A DNA stretch of 64,000 nt from Platynereis dumerilii (lineage: Eukaryota; Annelida; Polychaeta; Phyllodocida; Nereididae). Positions 23,545 through 35,208 of this stretch are shown piece by piece. The notes beneath the pieces were generated by a model. It did no database searches and was not told the origin of the DNA. It was given only the letters and a program-made list of their open reading frames with translations. How positions within the stretch are numbered: the stretch's first letter is position 1; every line of letters begins with the position of its first letter. The DNA is taken from contig JAPTHN010000006.1 of NCBI GenBank assembly GCA_026936325.1, forward strand, positions 28,041,296 to 28,105,295, read 5' to 3'. The translations under genes and the position numbers were made by a program.

Positions 23545-24115
23545 AGGGGAGACCGAGGAACGTTGGTCCGCTTTTTTATTTTCCGACTCTCAATCAGAAA
23601 GTTCTCTAAATATTTGAAAAATCTCTTTACTGACTGATTTCTGAACATCTACACTACCCTTATGCCAAATCAAGTCGATATACCATCCATAGTTATGGAC
23701 AAAAATAAGTTTGAAAAAATATGTTTTTGCCGTCCAACGTGCCCCGGACCTAGCCCTGGGAACCGGGGCAGGTTGGACCGCCATGTGGAGCAGGTTGGAC
23801 CACGGAATGAAAGTCCAGGAAAGTAGAAGAAAGTGAGCAAACAACACATTTTATTCTCACACATCACGTGTGTCATTGCAGAATGATTGCATCGGAAGAT
23901 ATACCCAGATAATTTCAATAAATCTTGTTTAGAAAGGTTGGCATATTAGCCAACTGAATTGATTTTACCCTCATATTGTACAGGAATGACTTAGGTGCTC
24001 TATTCATGTTAAAAGTTACACAGCCGGCATTTTGCAGATTATTTTTTGTCAGTCAATCAAGTTTATAATGGTCCAACGTGACCCGGCCTTGCTGGTCCAA
24101 CCTGCCCCATCCCAA
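23545..24115. mobile_element. Element with repeated GGTTGGACC motifs
   Basis: The motif CAGGTTGGACC occurs at about 23770 and 23792. Its inverse GGTCCAAC occurs at about 24070 and 24090, and GTCCAACGTGCCCC at about 23733. Both orientations of a short motif in 550 bp suggest a non-autonomous transposon, but a complete pair of ends was not found. No coding frame. Confidence 0.5.
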
Positions 24116-24499
24116 CCTCTTATGAAAATGTCCATGCCTCGCCAACAAGGTTGAATTTGAACTCAGGAAACTAACATCAAACTTTACTTAAGTGGAGATA
24201 GTTTCAATTTATGAGACTTGTCTGACTGGATGATCCCCCATATTTTAAATAGGGTTACCGGCCATCGACACTTGGGAAAAAGTCACTTTTTACGCAGGAA
24301 ATCAGACAACCTGAAATAGAACTCACACTTTTCCTTCAATGCTCATGAAATATTTTGGTCAAAAGGCATACCACTAAAGGTTTCTTCATCGGGGATTTGT
24401 ATTTATAACTGCGCATGTTCTATAAAAAAGATATTGGCGATGGAAATCTATACACACTTGTACCGGTAGCACAGGCAATATCAAAATTGCCATAATAAG

Positions 24500-24768
24500 A
24501 GGCCGACCAGATGATCTTGATCCTTTTGGTGAAAAAAAAAAATTCCCCGCTTGACAGTGAAAAAAAAAGTTTGTTCAGCGCACAAAGAAAAGTTTGTTTC
24601 CACCTGTAGTTAGGGTACTGTATAGTTAAAATTGCGATAAATTTTTAGAAGTTTGTCGCTCGTCCGCATGCGAAAAAAATTGTTCGTCCACGCTTCGCAC
24701 AAAAAAAAAAAAATTTCTGGACTGGGGGTAAATTCCATAGCCCCCTCAACTATCATCTGGTCGGCCCT
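24500..24768. mobile_element. MITE with GGCCGACCAGATGAT inverted ends
   Basis: Starts AGGCCGACCAGATGATC and ends ATCATCTGGTCGGCCC, 15-bp inverted ends. It has A-rich interior blocks, TTAGGGTA and CGTCC(A/G)C. A related copy lies at 44494-44749 with the interior order conserved. No coding frame. The target duplication is not clear. Confidence 0.75.
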
Positions 24769-25463
24769 TAAATTCTTAGCCCACTGGAATAACAATGCCC
24801 CCTCTCCCAAAACAGTTAATTGTTGAACCCCGGCCCCAACTCAACACACGCCACTCATCTATTTTCAAAAGGGGGCGGTAACGACAGCGCTGTAAATCCA
24901 AGTTTGTCAACTTTTTAAATGCTTTTTATAGTTAAATAAAATTTCCTTGATCAGAAAAAAAATCTGAAATCTGAATCACTACTGCCAGTACTGGTTGAGT
25001 GTGCATGGCGCAATACTAGCAGTGAGCCTGCCCAGACCTCTGCTGAGTCTCCCTGGACTAGCCCAATACCCCCCCCCCCCAGTAAACCCCCCCCCCCTTA
25101 CATGTATTGAAGTGTAGTCTGGTAAATAATAGGTAATCTGGTAAATAATAGGTCTAACAAACCAGTGCCCATTACATAAATGCACATGCACACACACATC
25201 AATGTCATCATGACCTGATGACAGGTCACAAGAATAAGTATGCCTATCTTTCAACAAGCTCCTTCTTCCAGAGAGCCTTCCTTTTCTTCTCCTGAGCTAT
25301 TCTTTGAGCTCTGGGAGGGTCCATCTTTCATAATTAACCATGCTTCAAGTTTCTTTTACATATAATCATACAATTCTGTCACAGTCTGACATGCAAGCCA
25401 CACTGACAAGCTGCTGACTGCATGTAAACATGTGTCAACAAAGTCGACGTCATGGTAAAATCG

Positions 25464-25483
25464 ATAGTGCTGCCACCTTGTGG
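25464..25483 (-). promoter_or_regulatory. CTCF-like motif
   Basis: The minus strand reads CCACAAGGTGGCAGCACTAT, one base different from the plus-strand word at 14841-14860. The two are in convergent orientation, about 10.6 kb apart. Confidence 0.4.
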
Positions 25484-25994
25484 ATATTCATTTAAGGCTC
25501 CCCATTAGTCGATCTTTATAACTTACAGTCACAGAACAATATTTATTTCGAAACTCGATCAGAAGTACAGCAGAAAAGCCAAGCTTTTTATTCCTCAAAT
25601 ATTAGTCATCTCTGTAAAAAAAAAGTACCGTTGAGTCAATCAATCAATAAGCCAAATGAACCATGAAAGGACGAGTGAACTTCGTGAAGTGTAAATATTG
25701 CACGAACTATCTAAAAGCACTTCCTGAAAAAGAAAGTCTTAACTTCCTGCCGAAGCACTTTCATGAATAAACTGAATGAGCGACGCCATAAGTCAATATG
25801 TGGTAGTATACTGATGAGGATGCTTTCGACACCACAATGCCCCTAGATAATGGAACTTATATGAAGAAAGGATTCTGTTTTTCGACCTTTCAAAACTGTT
25901 TTCTCGAATTATATATATAACATGACAATCACTTTGCAAAACATATTATGGTGAATTCATTCATCATGTTCATAGGGGTGCTGCTGTTTTTGGA

Positions 25995-26007
25995 TGCCAC
26001 CTGGTGG
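25995..26007 (-). promoter_or_regulatory. CTCF-like motif
   Basis: The minus strand reads CCACCAGGTGGCA, matching the CTCF core. Confidence 0.35.
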
Positions 26008-26599
26008 TAATTGAATTTTTCTTTTCAATTTGTTCAAAATAGTAATATTCCAACAAAGTTTTTTACATTGAACTTAATTTACTAGAACTTTAATAAGAGA
26101 TCAACTGATTAAAATTTGGAAATTTGGCAAAGAGCGACAGTCCTGTTCAGCTGGTCAATATGCAAGCTCGGATCAATCTTGGGCAAAATACGAGCTATAA
26201 GTCACTTACAAGAGCTTTTTAAAGTAACAGCGCTTATATTTGAAGCAAGATCAGCATAAGAATGTAAACTGGCATTGCTATGGTTGCACCCATACAATCC
26301 CTGCAGGTAATCCTTGGGGTCAATGCAGCAGCATGTGTAGGGGTTAATAAATAATAATGCACTCAACTGCTCAAGACATTTATCAATATTGCCATGCATC
26401 AAATATTCATTGAGAATGCCAATATGCTACAGATGTTGTAAAATATGCCACAAATGTAGTGGAAGTACATTCAATGATAAACACATGTACTCATTGGCTT
26501 TGGCAGTTTGTCAGACTCAACTCAGACCTCTCAGCAACACCACACTTTTCCATTTCCACAGTCAGTTCTTCCACTAGTCCACACTAATGCTCAGCTTGA

Positions 26600-26730
26600 G
26601 ATTTACTCTGCCACCAGGGGAGCTGCATTCACTCACAGCTCCCCCTACATTTACACCATTTCCAAGTCAATGTGATGGCAGCCATTATATTCACAGCCCT
26701 CTCACTAGAATTTGTAAATGATCTGAAACT
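26600..26730. repeat. Duplicated stem-loop element, copy 1
   Basis: Shares about 130 bp with 28385-28520 (GATTTACTCTGCCACCAGGG, CCCTACATTTACACC, AAGTCAATGTGATGGCAGCC). It holds a perfect 9-bp hairpin GGGGAGCTG (26617-26625) / CAGCTCCCC (26636-26644) with a 10-base loop CATTCACTCA. Confidence 0.85.
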
Positions 26731-26829
26731 AAATGTACACCAACAGCCCAAGATAATCGTAAAAATTTTAATTCCAATCAATGAAACGACCAAAAAGTAC
26801 ATAAGGGGATGTCATCATCTGAGCACTTC

Positions 26830-26912
26830 TGCTACTATCTCAGTACCTGTGAGTACCTGCGAGTACTTGTGAGTACCTGCGAGTACCTCTAAGTACCTCT
26901 GAGTAACTCTCT
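26830..26912 (+). repeat. 10-bp tandem repeat
   Basis: Imperfect units of GAGTACCTGC/GAGTACCTCT, about eight copies. Confidence 0.85.
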
Positions 26913-28384
26913 CACTTCTGACACCTCTGTGTAATACCTGAGTACTTTTGATAACAAGAAAGTATCATCTCAGTATTCTTTGACACTGTGAATTCTAGAC
27001 TCAAGCATTATGCTTTTAAAAACGTAAATACTTGCATAGCACGGTGTAGTACTACTGGTATAGCTCCAGAGAGCTTGTAAGGAGAAGTTGGCCAACCCAG
27101 CTGACCTGTGAATTACAGAGGCCAAGGTTTCATTTATTATGCATCAGAGTATGATTAAGGCCAAGCAGCAACAACATAGCAGAGCTGTGTAGAGCAATTG
27201 GGGCCAGGCTTGCAGTAACCCGACTGCCAATAGAAACCGCACAGCAGCTGGCTCAGTTTGGCTCAGCTTGGCTCAGTTTGGCTGCAGGGACAAGAGTGGC
27301 CATGCTATGCATTGCTAAGGCTCAGAGGGCAAACTCTTTTATTAGCACTTAGCATTGCCAAGCACAATGAACCAAGAGCCTTACACAGAGCCTTACAAGT
27401 GATTTCCAGTTTAGGCATGGTGTAAGCTTACTCACGCTACATCTCCATAACCAAGAACCTTTTAGTTTGGACCAAGTAAGTATGTGCCATGTAGAATCAA
27501 AAAGAGACATTGTCATACATGGTGACACAATCAGACAATAGACTACAAATTGGTTTCCTTATCTACGGGGAAAGAGAGGACTTTTTCACTGTGAAATTTG
27601 CACTTTGTGAGTCATGGTTAGCTGTCCAGGTGATTAAGTGGAAAGCGTCCTTGGTTGTGGACAAGTTGAGAAGAAAAGTGCCTTTGCCATTTCTGTCATG
27701 ACTGTATAAATCATGAGTATCATAAAGGCTGCTTGATTAGTCACGAACAAGACTCCTTACAAAAGGCGTATGATGTGTCAAACAGTGTCACAACTGATTA
27801 CAGTATAGGAATCAGAAAATCATTTCGTTTATCAGTCATCATCAAGCACTATGATATGAGCCTCCTAAAATCAAGGTGCTATTGAAACTAACGGTAAGAT
27901 CTTGACACATCATCAGCATCATGACTAGCACCATGACTCATAAAGTGCAATTTCGAAACGTAAGAGACAAAAGCTATTTGAATTCCAGGATATGAAGTGT
28001 AACCAATTTCTTTTTACTCAAAGTAACAAAAACCCAGACAGCACAATAAAAAGGCTGAATACATATTGAATACTACATACAAAAGACAAGGCAAACAAAA
28101 AGTAGGCAATCTTTGGTTTATCACACCTGACACCTTCATGGGGAGACGATATAAATTTCCATGGCATTTTGACCTTACGGAGAGAAGACAAATATTTTGT
28201 GCAAAATGCAGACAACGCTGGCATCATTGCTCCGACGGGTAGAATTTCTCTTTGCTGCGAGCAAATATTCATCACGGGACATGTAAACATATCAGATTAT
28301 TTGCTAAAACGGAATTTTGTAGTTTATTCCACCTGGGCTTTTAAATGTGTCGATTAAAGATATATTACGTGAGATTTAGTATCT
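26913..28384. other. Gene-free stretch
   Basis: No gene recognised. GGCTCAGTTTGGCTCAGC repeats briefly at 27248-27285. Open frames at 27510-27701 and 28018-28290 have no family signature. Confidence 0.4.
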
Positions 28385-28520
28385 GATTTACTCTGCCACC
28401 AGGGGAGCTGTGCGCGAATGCAGCTCCCCCTACATTTACACCATTTCCAAGTCAATGTGATGGCAGCCATTACGTTCACAGTTGTCTCACTAGAAGTTTC
28501 AAATGGTCTGACACTAAAAG
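28385..28520. repeat. Duplicated stem-loop element, copy 2 (loop inverted)
   Basis: Same flanks and same 9-bp stems as copy 1 (28402-28410 and 28421-28429), but the loop is TGCGCGAATG. The reverse complement of the copy-1 loop is TGAGTGAATG, which matches this loop at 8 of 10 bases. The hairpin has therefore apparently been flipped in one copy. Confidence 0.85.
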
Positions 28521-30049
28521 TTAGGCAACCATAACCATAGCATAGACGCGGAAGTAGATCTATTCTAAAGCAAATTACAATTGAATGAAGAAATAGATGG
28601 TGCAGGCAACGTAGTAGATTTGCGCTACATATAAACATGATAAACAGCCGGTTTCCAATGCAAGGACATGTAATATCTAACCTTAAACACCAGATTCTGG
28701 CCATTTCGTTGGGCAAGATAACACCCAAAGTCCTAGAATTGAACCTATTTCCACACAAAAGAGCATGCCAACTGCAAGTCTACAGAGTAATTTCCTGAAC
28801 AATAGCAGTGAAGCAGGTGGGCAATGGTATATGTAAGAATAGTCATATGCAATGATGTATACCACAGACCAAGGCCATAGCCAAACGGAGAAAACTCAAG
28901 ACAAGGCGGAGTGATGAATTATGTAGCTTAATGGCCCTTCTGTTGAATGAGTAGTAGTCTTTATTTGCTTTGGATACAAAGATAAGTAGTCCGTTTGGTC
29001 CTTTTGAGCTTCGTAATAGTTCTATAGTCCTACTTCAGTCAGCAGCCGGTTTTAACAAGAGTCTGAACAGAAACGGTACGTGTGACTGTTTTGCGAATTC
29101 CGAGACTTAATACGCCCGGAGCATGCGAGACTGGAATTACCAGTCGCTTGTGCTGCAAGTTGTGCAAGAAAACATCTGGAAAACAGGAGGAGAATATGAG
29201 AGAAGTAGACAGGCTCAGGAATCAAGGACACTCTGAAAGAACTCTGAAGGAACTCTGAAAGAACTACCAAGTGGCAATTATACGACCGTAACAGCTTCAA
29301 GCCGCTTGCCATTCACTCCTGAAATACTGATTGACTAATAACACGAGTCTTACAGACCGAGATTGCGAAAACTTTGCAAAGTGCAAATTAATTCTGTGTG
29401 AGTGATCAACACAGAATAATTATGTCTTATAGACTATATGGTCTTGTCGCTCTGCTGAGCTTCAAATTCCACCACACTGCCCAACAGAGGTAAGGTACAG
29501 TAAGTCAGATAGTGTATCTATCATTGTACCACCATACGACAAAGAAGCAAATCCAAAAATGCCAAAAATTCAGAAACTTCCTTCGAAAGGCAGAGAGCAA
29601 AATTTGAGAATGAAGTATAATTTTTAGATTTTTACTTCTTGGGATTTTCCATTTTGTTACATTGAGAGGGGCATTTTCAAAAAACACAAGAAGCAAGAAA
29701 TGATGTGAAAACTGGTATGTAGTATCTATAGTGCATCCGAAGAATTTGGGTTGTCATACAAGTCGGTTGTCACCCAGAGCCATCCTTCTTACAGTGATGG
29801 CTTCCAATAATGATCACTTCTATTGAGGTAGCATGAGGACGGTCAGAGATAAGGTGTGACCCCCGGGAGTCATTAGTCAGATGTCATAATGAGAATGCCC
29901 TTGCAGGCCGCAGTACTGACTCTGGAAAGAGCCAGTACCAAAATTGAATGACCAAATATAGAGAAGACGATCAGGAACAGAAGCAGTCCATCACTCATAA
30001 CTCCAAAGACCCGGAACAAAAGATAGGCACCAACGATAGAAATGACCTT
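28521..30049. other. Gene-free stretch
   Basis: No recognisable gene. Minor repeats such as GAACTCTGAA(G/A)GAACTCTGAA at 29239-29265. Confidence 0.4.
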
Positions 30050-30415
30050 GAAAAGTCTGACCTTGAGGATAAATGACCTTGACACATGTGACATGGATAC
30101 CTCCAGTCAGAAAGAGGTCATCAGAGGTCAGCAGAGATCTATAAAGTCAAGAACATAGTCAAGGTCAAAAGGATGAAGGAATGACCTTGGGTTGGATATC
30201 TTCAGTCCGCAAGGTCAACAGAGGTCAACAGAGGTCAACAGAGGTCAAGGACACAGTCAAGGACAAAAGGATGAAGGAATGGTTTTGGGATGGATATCTT
30301 CAGTCAGAAAGAGGTCGCCAGAGGTCAACAGGTCATCAGAGGTCAAGGACATGGCCAATGTCAAAAGGATGAAGCAACAAGGTCAAAGGAACTCAGGTCA
30401 GTAAGGTCAATCACC
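30050..30415 (+). repeat. AGGTCA-rich minisatellite (nuclear-receptor half-site array)
   Basis: AGGTCA starts at 30212, 30222, 30232 and 30242, giving consecutive DR4 arrangements with an exact 10-bp period. A further DR4 lies at about 30116-30131, and clusters occur at 30312-30345 and about 30381-30409. Inverted TGACCTTGA words lie at about 30045-30080. The longer unit AGGATGAAGGAATG...GGATATCTTCAGTC repeats every 105-110 bp. The spacing fits known DR4 nuclear-receptor sites, but regulatory use is inference. Confidence 0.8.
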
Positions 30416-31805
30416 ATGGCTGTGGAGTTTCATTCACTCGGTCATTGGTGCCCATTGGAGCTCATTGGCCAGTGATCGATCATGGACAGGGCTTTTGAAG
30501 GATTTCAGCCAGATCTCCTTTCATTGAAAATGCCGCAGCCCATCAACGGAGATCACTGATGTCCTGCAATCTTCTTCAATCTGCATCAAGATCCGCAGCA
30601 GCAACCGCATAATGACGCATTACGAGTGCATTACATGTGCATTACAAGTGCATTCCATGTGCATTACAAGTGTAATACAAGTGCATTACAGTGTATTTCA
30701 CAGGAATTTGACCACGACTCATACATGATGTCTTACTTCGGAATCACACCTCTCGGAGGACGTCATAGTGATGTAAAGCAACTTAGAAATGGGTAGAATC
30801 CCCACAAATCTTCACCACATGTTCAAGGCTCAATTGGGATAGCGGCACTTGTCTGCGGGGGGCCTTGAAAGGATCAGGAGGTCAAAGCGCTCAAGTCTAG
30901 CGAAGGCCACTTGCCGCAAGTCGCTGCAAGTCATTACAAGGCCGTTAAAGTCGACCGCGAGGACTGAGCCGACCTCGCTTCCAATTGCCTTTTACAGACC
31001 TCATCTGGCTAAAAAGGCTCCTTCCACCTGCCATGCAACGTCATAAACACCATTCTCCGACTTCCTTAAAGTTCCTTTTTCTTCGTTTCCACTGCGTCAA
31101 GGAATTTCGCCTCAATAAAAAGTACCCTTCATGGCGCAAGTTGGCAACACACTAAGAGTAAATGATGGCCTTGTTTTTTAAGCCTCTAGATCCAATGAAA
31201 GTTCTGCGCAACACAAAATTGTATTGCAACAAGAAGCGATAAGACAGAGAAGCTCATACAAGAGCCAATAAGTCAAGACTAGCTCCTTTTCCTCTAAGAG
31301 GGTTTTCCACATCGACAATATTTCATGAGGTAAGTAACAAGTACATTTCGCAAAATGTCTTCAGACATTCAAATCCAATTGCAATTTTGTGATGCAAAAG
31401 AGGCTATTTGAAACATACAGTATAAGATATGAGATATTTCACTTTCCTCATCCTCCAACTCCAAGCAGATGACAGTCAGCACTAAGAACATTAGGTTGCC
31501 ATTTTGGGCATTGTTGGCATGCAACAGTACATTTACTGCCATATATGTAAGTGTTGTTAAGCCCTTTACAAAATGGCATTACAGTGGGAAAATCGAAGCC
31601 AATAAGTATCAATGCCAACCATCTTTTGTGAATCTTGTGCTCAAAATCCCATACTGGTATGACTTACAACTATATAATATATTTTACATTGTTCCATGAC
31701 CCCTATGTAACAAGCCTCCTGATTGGCCAACAACCCACCTGCATAATGTGATGTTCACCTGTGTGCGGTGGTGTCACTTCTCTGGGTGGGTGGTGTGTGA
31801 CAGGC
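30416..31805. other. Gene-free stretch with a short 12-bp repeat
   Basis: No recognisable gene. GTGCATTACAAGTGCATT-type 12-bp repeats occupy about 30626-30690. Confidence 0.45.
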
Positions 31806-31863
31806 AGGTCAATAACAAATGTGTTATTCACTGATCAGTGAATATAACATTTGTTATTGACCT
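31806..31863. repeat. 58-bp near-perfect palindrome
   Basis: AGGTCAATAACAAATG reads outward on both strands around the centre TGATCA at 31834/31835. The arms of 29 bp differ at two positions. Confidence 0.9.
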
Positions 31864-31990
31864 CCCTGGAAAAAAAAATTCCAACAACAAAAAATTTTCG
31901 AAAAAAAAAGTATTCCGAAAAAAGAAAATTTCCACAAAAAAAATTTTCCCCAAAAAGAAAAATTCCAAAAAAAGATTATCATGGAAGAAA
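31864..31990 (+). repeat. A-rich degenerate repeat between two palindromes
   Basis: Words like CGAAAAAAAAAGTATTCC and AAAATTTTCCCC recur. Lys-rich open frames over it are artefacts. Confidence 0.6.
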
Positions 31991-32125
31991 ACAATTGTGG
32001 ACTTCAGTTTCGGTCAATATCAAGTTTTACGGACCTGACCTAGTGATATTCACTTCGGCCTCGGTGAATATCACCGGTCAGGTCCGTAAAACCTGATATT
32101 GACCTCAACCGAAGTCCATAATTGT
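31991..32125. repeat. 135-bp imperfect palindrome
   Basis: The arms 31991-32057 and 32059-32125 are inverted copies (ACAATTGTGGACTTC / GAAGTCCATAATTGT; TACGGACCTGACC / GGTCAGGTCCGTA). The centre reads GTGATATTCACTTCGG/CCTCGGTGAATATCAC. Only a few mismatches per arm. Confidence 0.9.
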
Positions 32126-33566
32126 ATAATATACCACTCCTGCTTGCCGTCCATATTAATGACAATTTTTATCTCGATTACTCATGCATTTCATTCCAGT
32201 ATAACCAAATACATTGATAGTCCTATTTCTCAACCAGTGTCAGCCATGCAAAATGACATATTGAACCGAAAGTTATTGATTGCTGGCAGAGTCACTAGGT
32301 ACCTCCAATAACTCACTCTATACTCATTATTCTCTTGCAAGAATGAGCAAAAGGGAAGACAACGAAAATGAAGGACACAACTTAAGAGCGGACAATGTCG
32401 AAGCAGGTGCTAGAATGATTGGCAGCCGAGCGTGCTGGAGATGGATGAGGGCCACATCCATGGCAACAGGATAAATCATCGCTCACAACATCGCTCGAGA
32501 CATCGCTCACGACATCTGAGGAGGTGAATGGTGCACCCCGGGGCTCCTCCATCTCTCCTTCCTTTGTTTCCATGACTGTCATGCTGAGACACTGGCATAC
32601 TTGAGAGTTGAGACACTGCCATGCTGGGACAATGTAAGAGACACCGCCAGGTTGTGACCCCTCAGCCACCTCAGCGCTCATAGGATGTCCGCGACCTCAT
32701 CAACCATTTTCTGTGGGCGTAAGCAACAAAGCACCTTGGTGTGGACTCCCAGAAATATCATTATATCATTGCTATGTCTGCCTCAAACTTATTAGTTCAT
32801 AATCAGTCACCAATTAACTCTCAAATCAGCAAAGATCTCTGTCTACAAGTTGACCGCTGTTTCATTGCCAGTGCTTAGTTCCAGGCTTGGTAGGTCTAGG
32901 AACTCTAGGAAATCCAATGTATGCTGCCTTTTACTGTCAATAAGGTAGAATGCAGTGAACTGTAGCGAGCGGTCAACAGAAAATGAGTATGAGGGATTCA
33001 CACAAATTTTGTCTGGAAGTAACCATCGTTATTCCTGAGTATGTGTATTCTGATGGCTTTATCTCCTTTTTTGGAGAACATGATTGCCTAATCTAACCTT
33101 GTTAAGAAATAGAGCACTATATAAAACTATACATAACTTAATGCCAGATGGCAGCACTAGGCAGTTCTGAGTTTCAAGGGACAGGAGGCCTTCCCCTTCC
33201 ACACCACAGTCCCGAAGAAACAGCAAAGATCTCGTTCCACCAATTATCCACTTATGTCTTTTCTTACGGTTGTTGTTAGCTAACAGGTAGGAGCTTTGAT
33301 GCCTTATGCTTCCATATATCCATAATTGTACATCTTATATCTTTGCCAATAAGGACCGATGTAGAAATTGTATTAGAGCGGCATAATCACATTGTTTGCG
33401 TTCTCTAATGGGCCCGGCTGACAAATAGCATCTTCGTGATCTGGCATCAATTTGTCTCCTATGTATTCAGCGGTATTTATCTTTACTTCTTAAGCACAAT
33501 TCATGATGCTTTGTAATTTGAATTGAAACAGCATTGCGCATTGGAATAACATGCAATAAAAGTGAC
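32126..33566. other. Gene-free stretch
   Basis: No gene recognised. A short ACATCGCTC repeat at about 32482-32512 underlies a repetitive minus-strand open frame. One CTCF-like word at 33144-33160. Confidence 0.4.
33144..33160 (+). promoter_or_regulatory. CTCF-like motif
   Basis: CCAGATGGCAGCACTAG shares the right half GGCAGCACTA with the sites at 14841, 25464 and 53687. The left CCA is shortened. Confidence 0.25.
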
Positions 33567-33569
33567 CTG

Positions 33570-33770
33570 GGGCATCGCTCAGTGGTAACACACTCAGGTA
33601 CACCACGTTGCTGACCTCAGAGTCCAGCAGTAATGTGGGGATCCAGGCACACCAACAGTATGGCACAAGATGAAATATCTGTCTAACATGGGTTGATTCA
33701 ACATGCCTGAGCTGGAATTAGAACCTGGGTCCTGAGGTTAGAAGCATAGCATGTTACCACGTAGTATGAC
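33570..33770. repeat. Two diverged SINE pieces (SINE-B type), head to head
   Basis: A plus-strand tRNA-like head (GCATCGCTCAGTGGTAACAC) is followed by a minus-strand partial copy with GATGAAATATCTGTCTAACA and AGAACCTGGGTCC. Confidence 0.5.
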
Positions 33771-35200
33771 GCCTGGTATTTGATTGCATAATAGCAATAA
33801 ATAACATGCAAAACTCTCTGGTCGAAAGCCATCAACTGTATGTAACGCCAAGTATATAAATGACGACGATTCGTGCCACACTGCCATTCGTCATACGAAA
33901 AACTTTCTCCTGCGCAAAAAGTTTTCAGACAAACATCCATAGGTGGACAGAGGTGGATGGAATAAATGGTGTTGTATAATTCATATACGTATTTGTCCAG
34001 CGGCGTTGTCCATTCAACGTCTCATGCATGATCACGCGCACTTGACCAGTTGACCGTTATGGCTGTAAGAGCGAATGTCTGCAAGACTGAACCTGACAGA
34101 CCGCCTGTAGGAGACATCCTCATACTAAGGGGTCTTTGAATGAAGCCAAGCTCAGTAGTTGGAGAAGGTTGGGGACCTTCCAAGACAGAACAGCAGCAGT
34201 ACAGGAGCACACTAGCTCATTTTGATTGATTTGCATAATGTCATGTCCCAATTAACTCAATTGGCCTAAATGTCTCCATTAACTCAATAGGCCTCAATCC
34301 CAGGGCTAAATCAGTGACCTCAATTACCAGCCTGCAGATCATGATAACAAGGACGTAACCAGGTCATCCACTTCCTAATAAGGGCATCTGGCTGACCTGT
34401 TGACCTAATTCCAATTACATGATGTACTCCTTCAGGCTCAGGCCATGACCTGCCCTGTTTGCATTAATTCTTCTGCTGTCTACAGGACTAATATCATTGC
34501 TTAACAAGTGGAGGGGGGGGGGGCTTTACATCCTGTATTTTTGCACTGATAAGGCCATGGTAATGAGGCAGACATTCACAATTGCGCATGTGGCACAGGA
34601 TGAAACATTAGTCTGACATTGGTCGCTCAAGCAGGAATAGAAGCTGGGTCGAGAGGTTTGAAGCCTTGTACACTGGCTACCATGGAGCTAGGCTCCAGGT
34701 CTGGTCAAACCACACAGCTAGGAAGGCCCCAGACCTGATCAACAAAGGTCATGGGCACATCATGATCCAATATTATTTATCTGACAGAATCACATCAAAG
34801 TGACATTATTTATGTGTGATTATTATGTCAGTGCAATATTTGTTTGTAGACATACAATGTGTAAGTATACATAAGAAATTGTCACATCTTACACAATACT
34901 ACACAATTTTTACATGATGTGCTGTTGAGACTTCATTATACAACAGTGTGGTATTACTGTGTGCTTGGACATGTACTGGACTGGAATATATTCCTACCAA
35001 TGACTTTGAAAAACAACCTGACTTGACTCAGTACAGTAATTCAATCTGAACCTAATAAATTTACAAATTTGCCACAGTGTACTGGTGCCCTGGCATGTTT
35101 GCATTAACAACCAAATTTACAGAGAGGTCAAACAAATGTTTCAAACTGATCATTACAGACAATTTGAGTGAGGTACAGTGGGGTAAATCAGGCCCAAGGG
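33771..35200. other. Gene-free stretch with one SINE-B relic
   Basis: No gene. A minus-strand SINE-B relic lies at about 34540-34695 (CAGGATGAAACATTAGTCTG). G-run at 34513-34523. Confidence 0.45.
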
Positions 35201-35208
35201 CAAGAAAA

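Larger units (their letters stand above)
24769..26599. other. Gene-free stretch
   Basis: No exon recognised. Contains C-runs at 25070-25097, a small duplication GGTAAATAATAGGT at 25121-25153, and two CTCF-like words (25464-25483 and 25995-26007). Confidence 0.4.

Noticed and set aside
28018-28290. 90-codon minus-strand frame with Cys residues
   Set aside because: No recognisable domain, no splice context, and an opposing frame of equal quality on the plus strand.
31838-32096. Lys-rich open frames
   Set aside because: Arise from the A-rich block between two palindromes.
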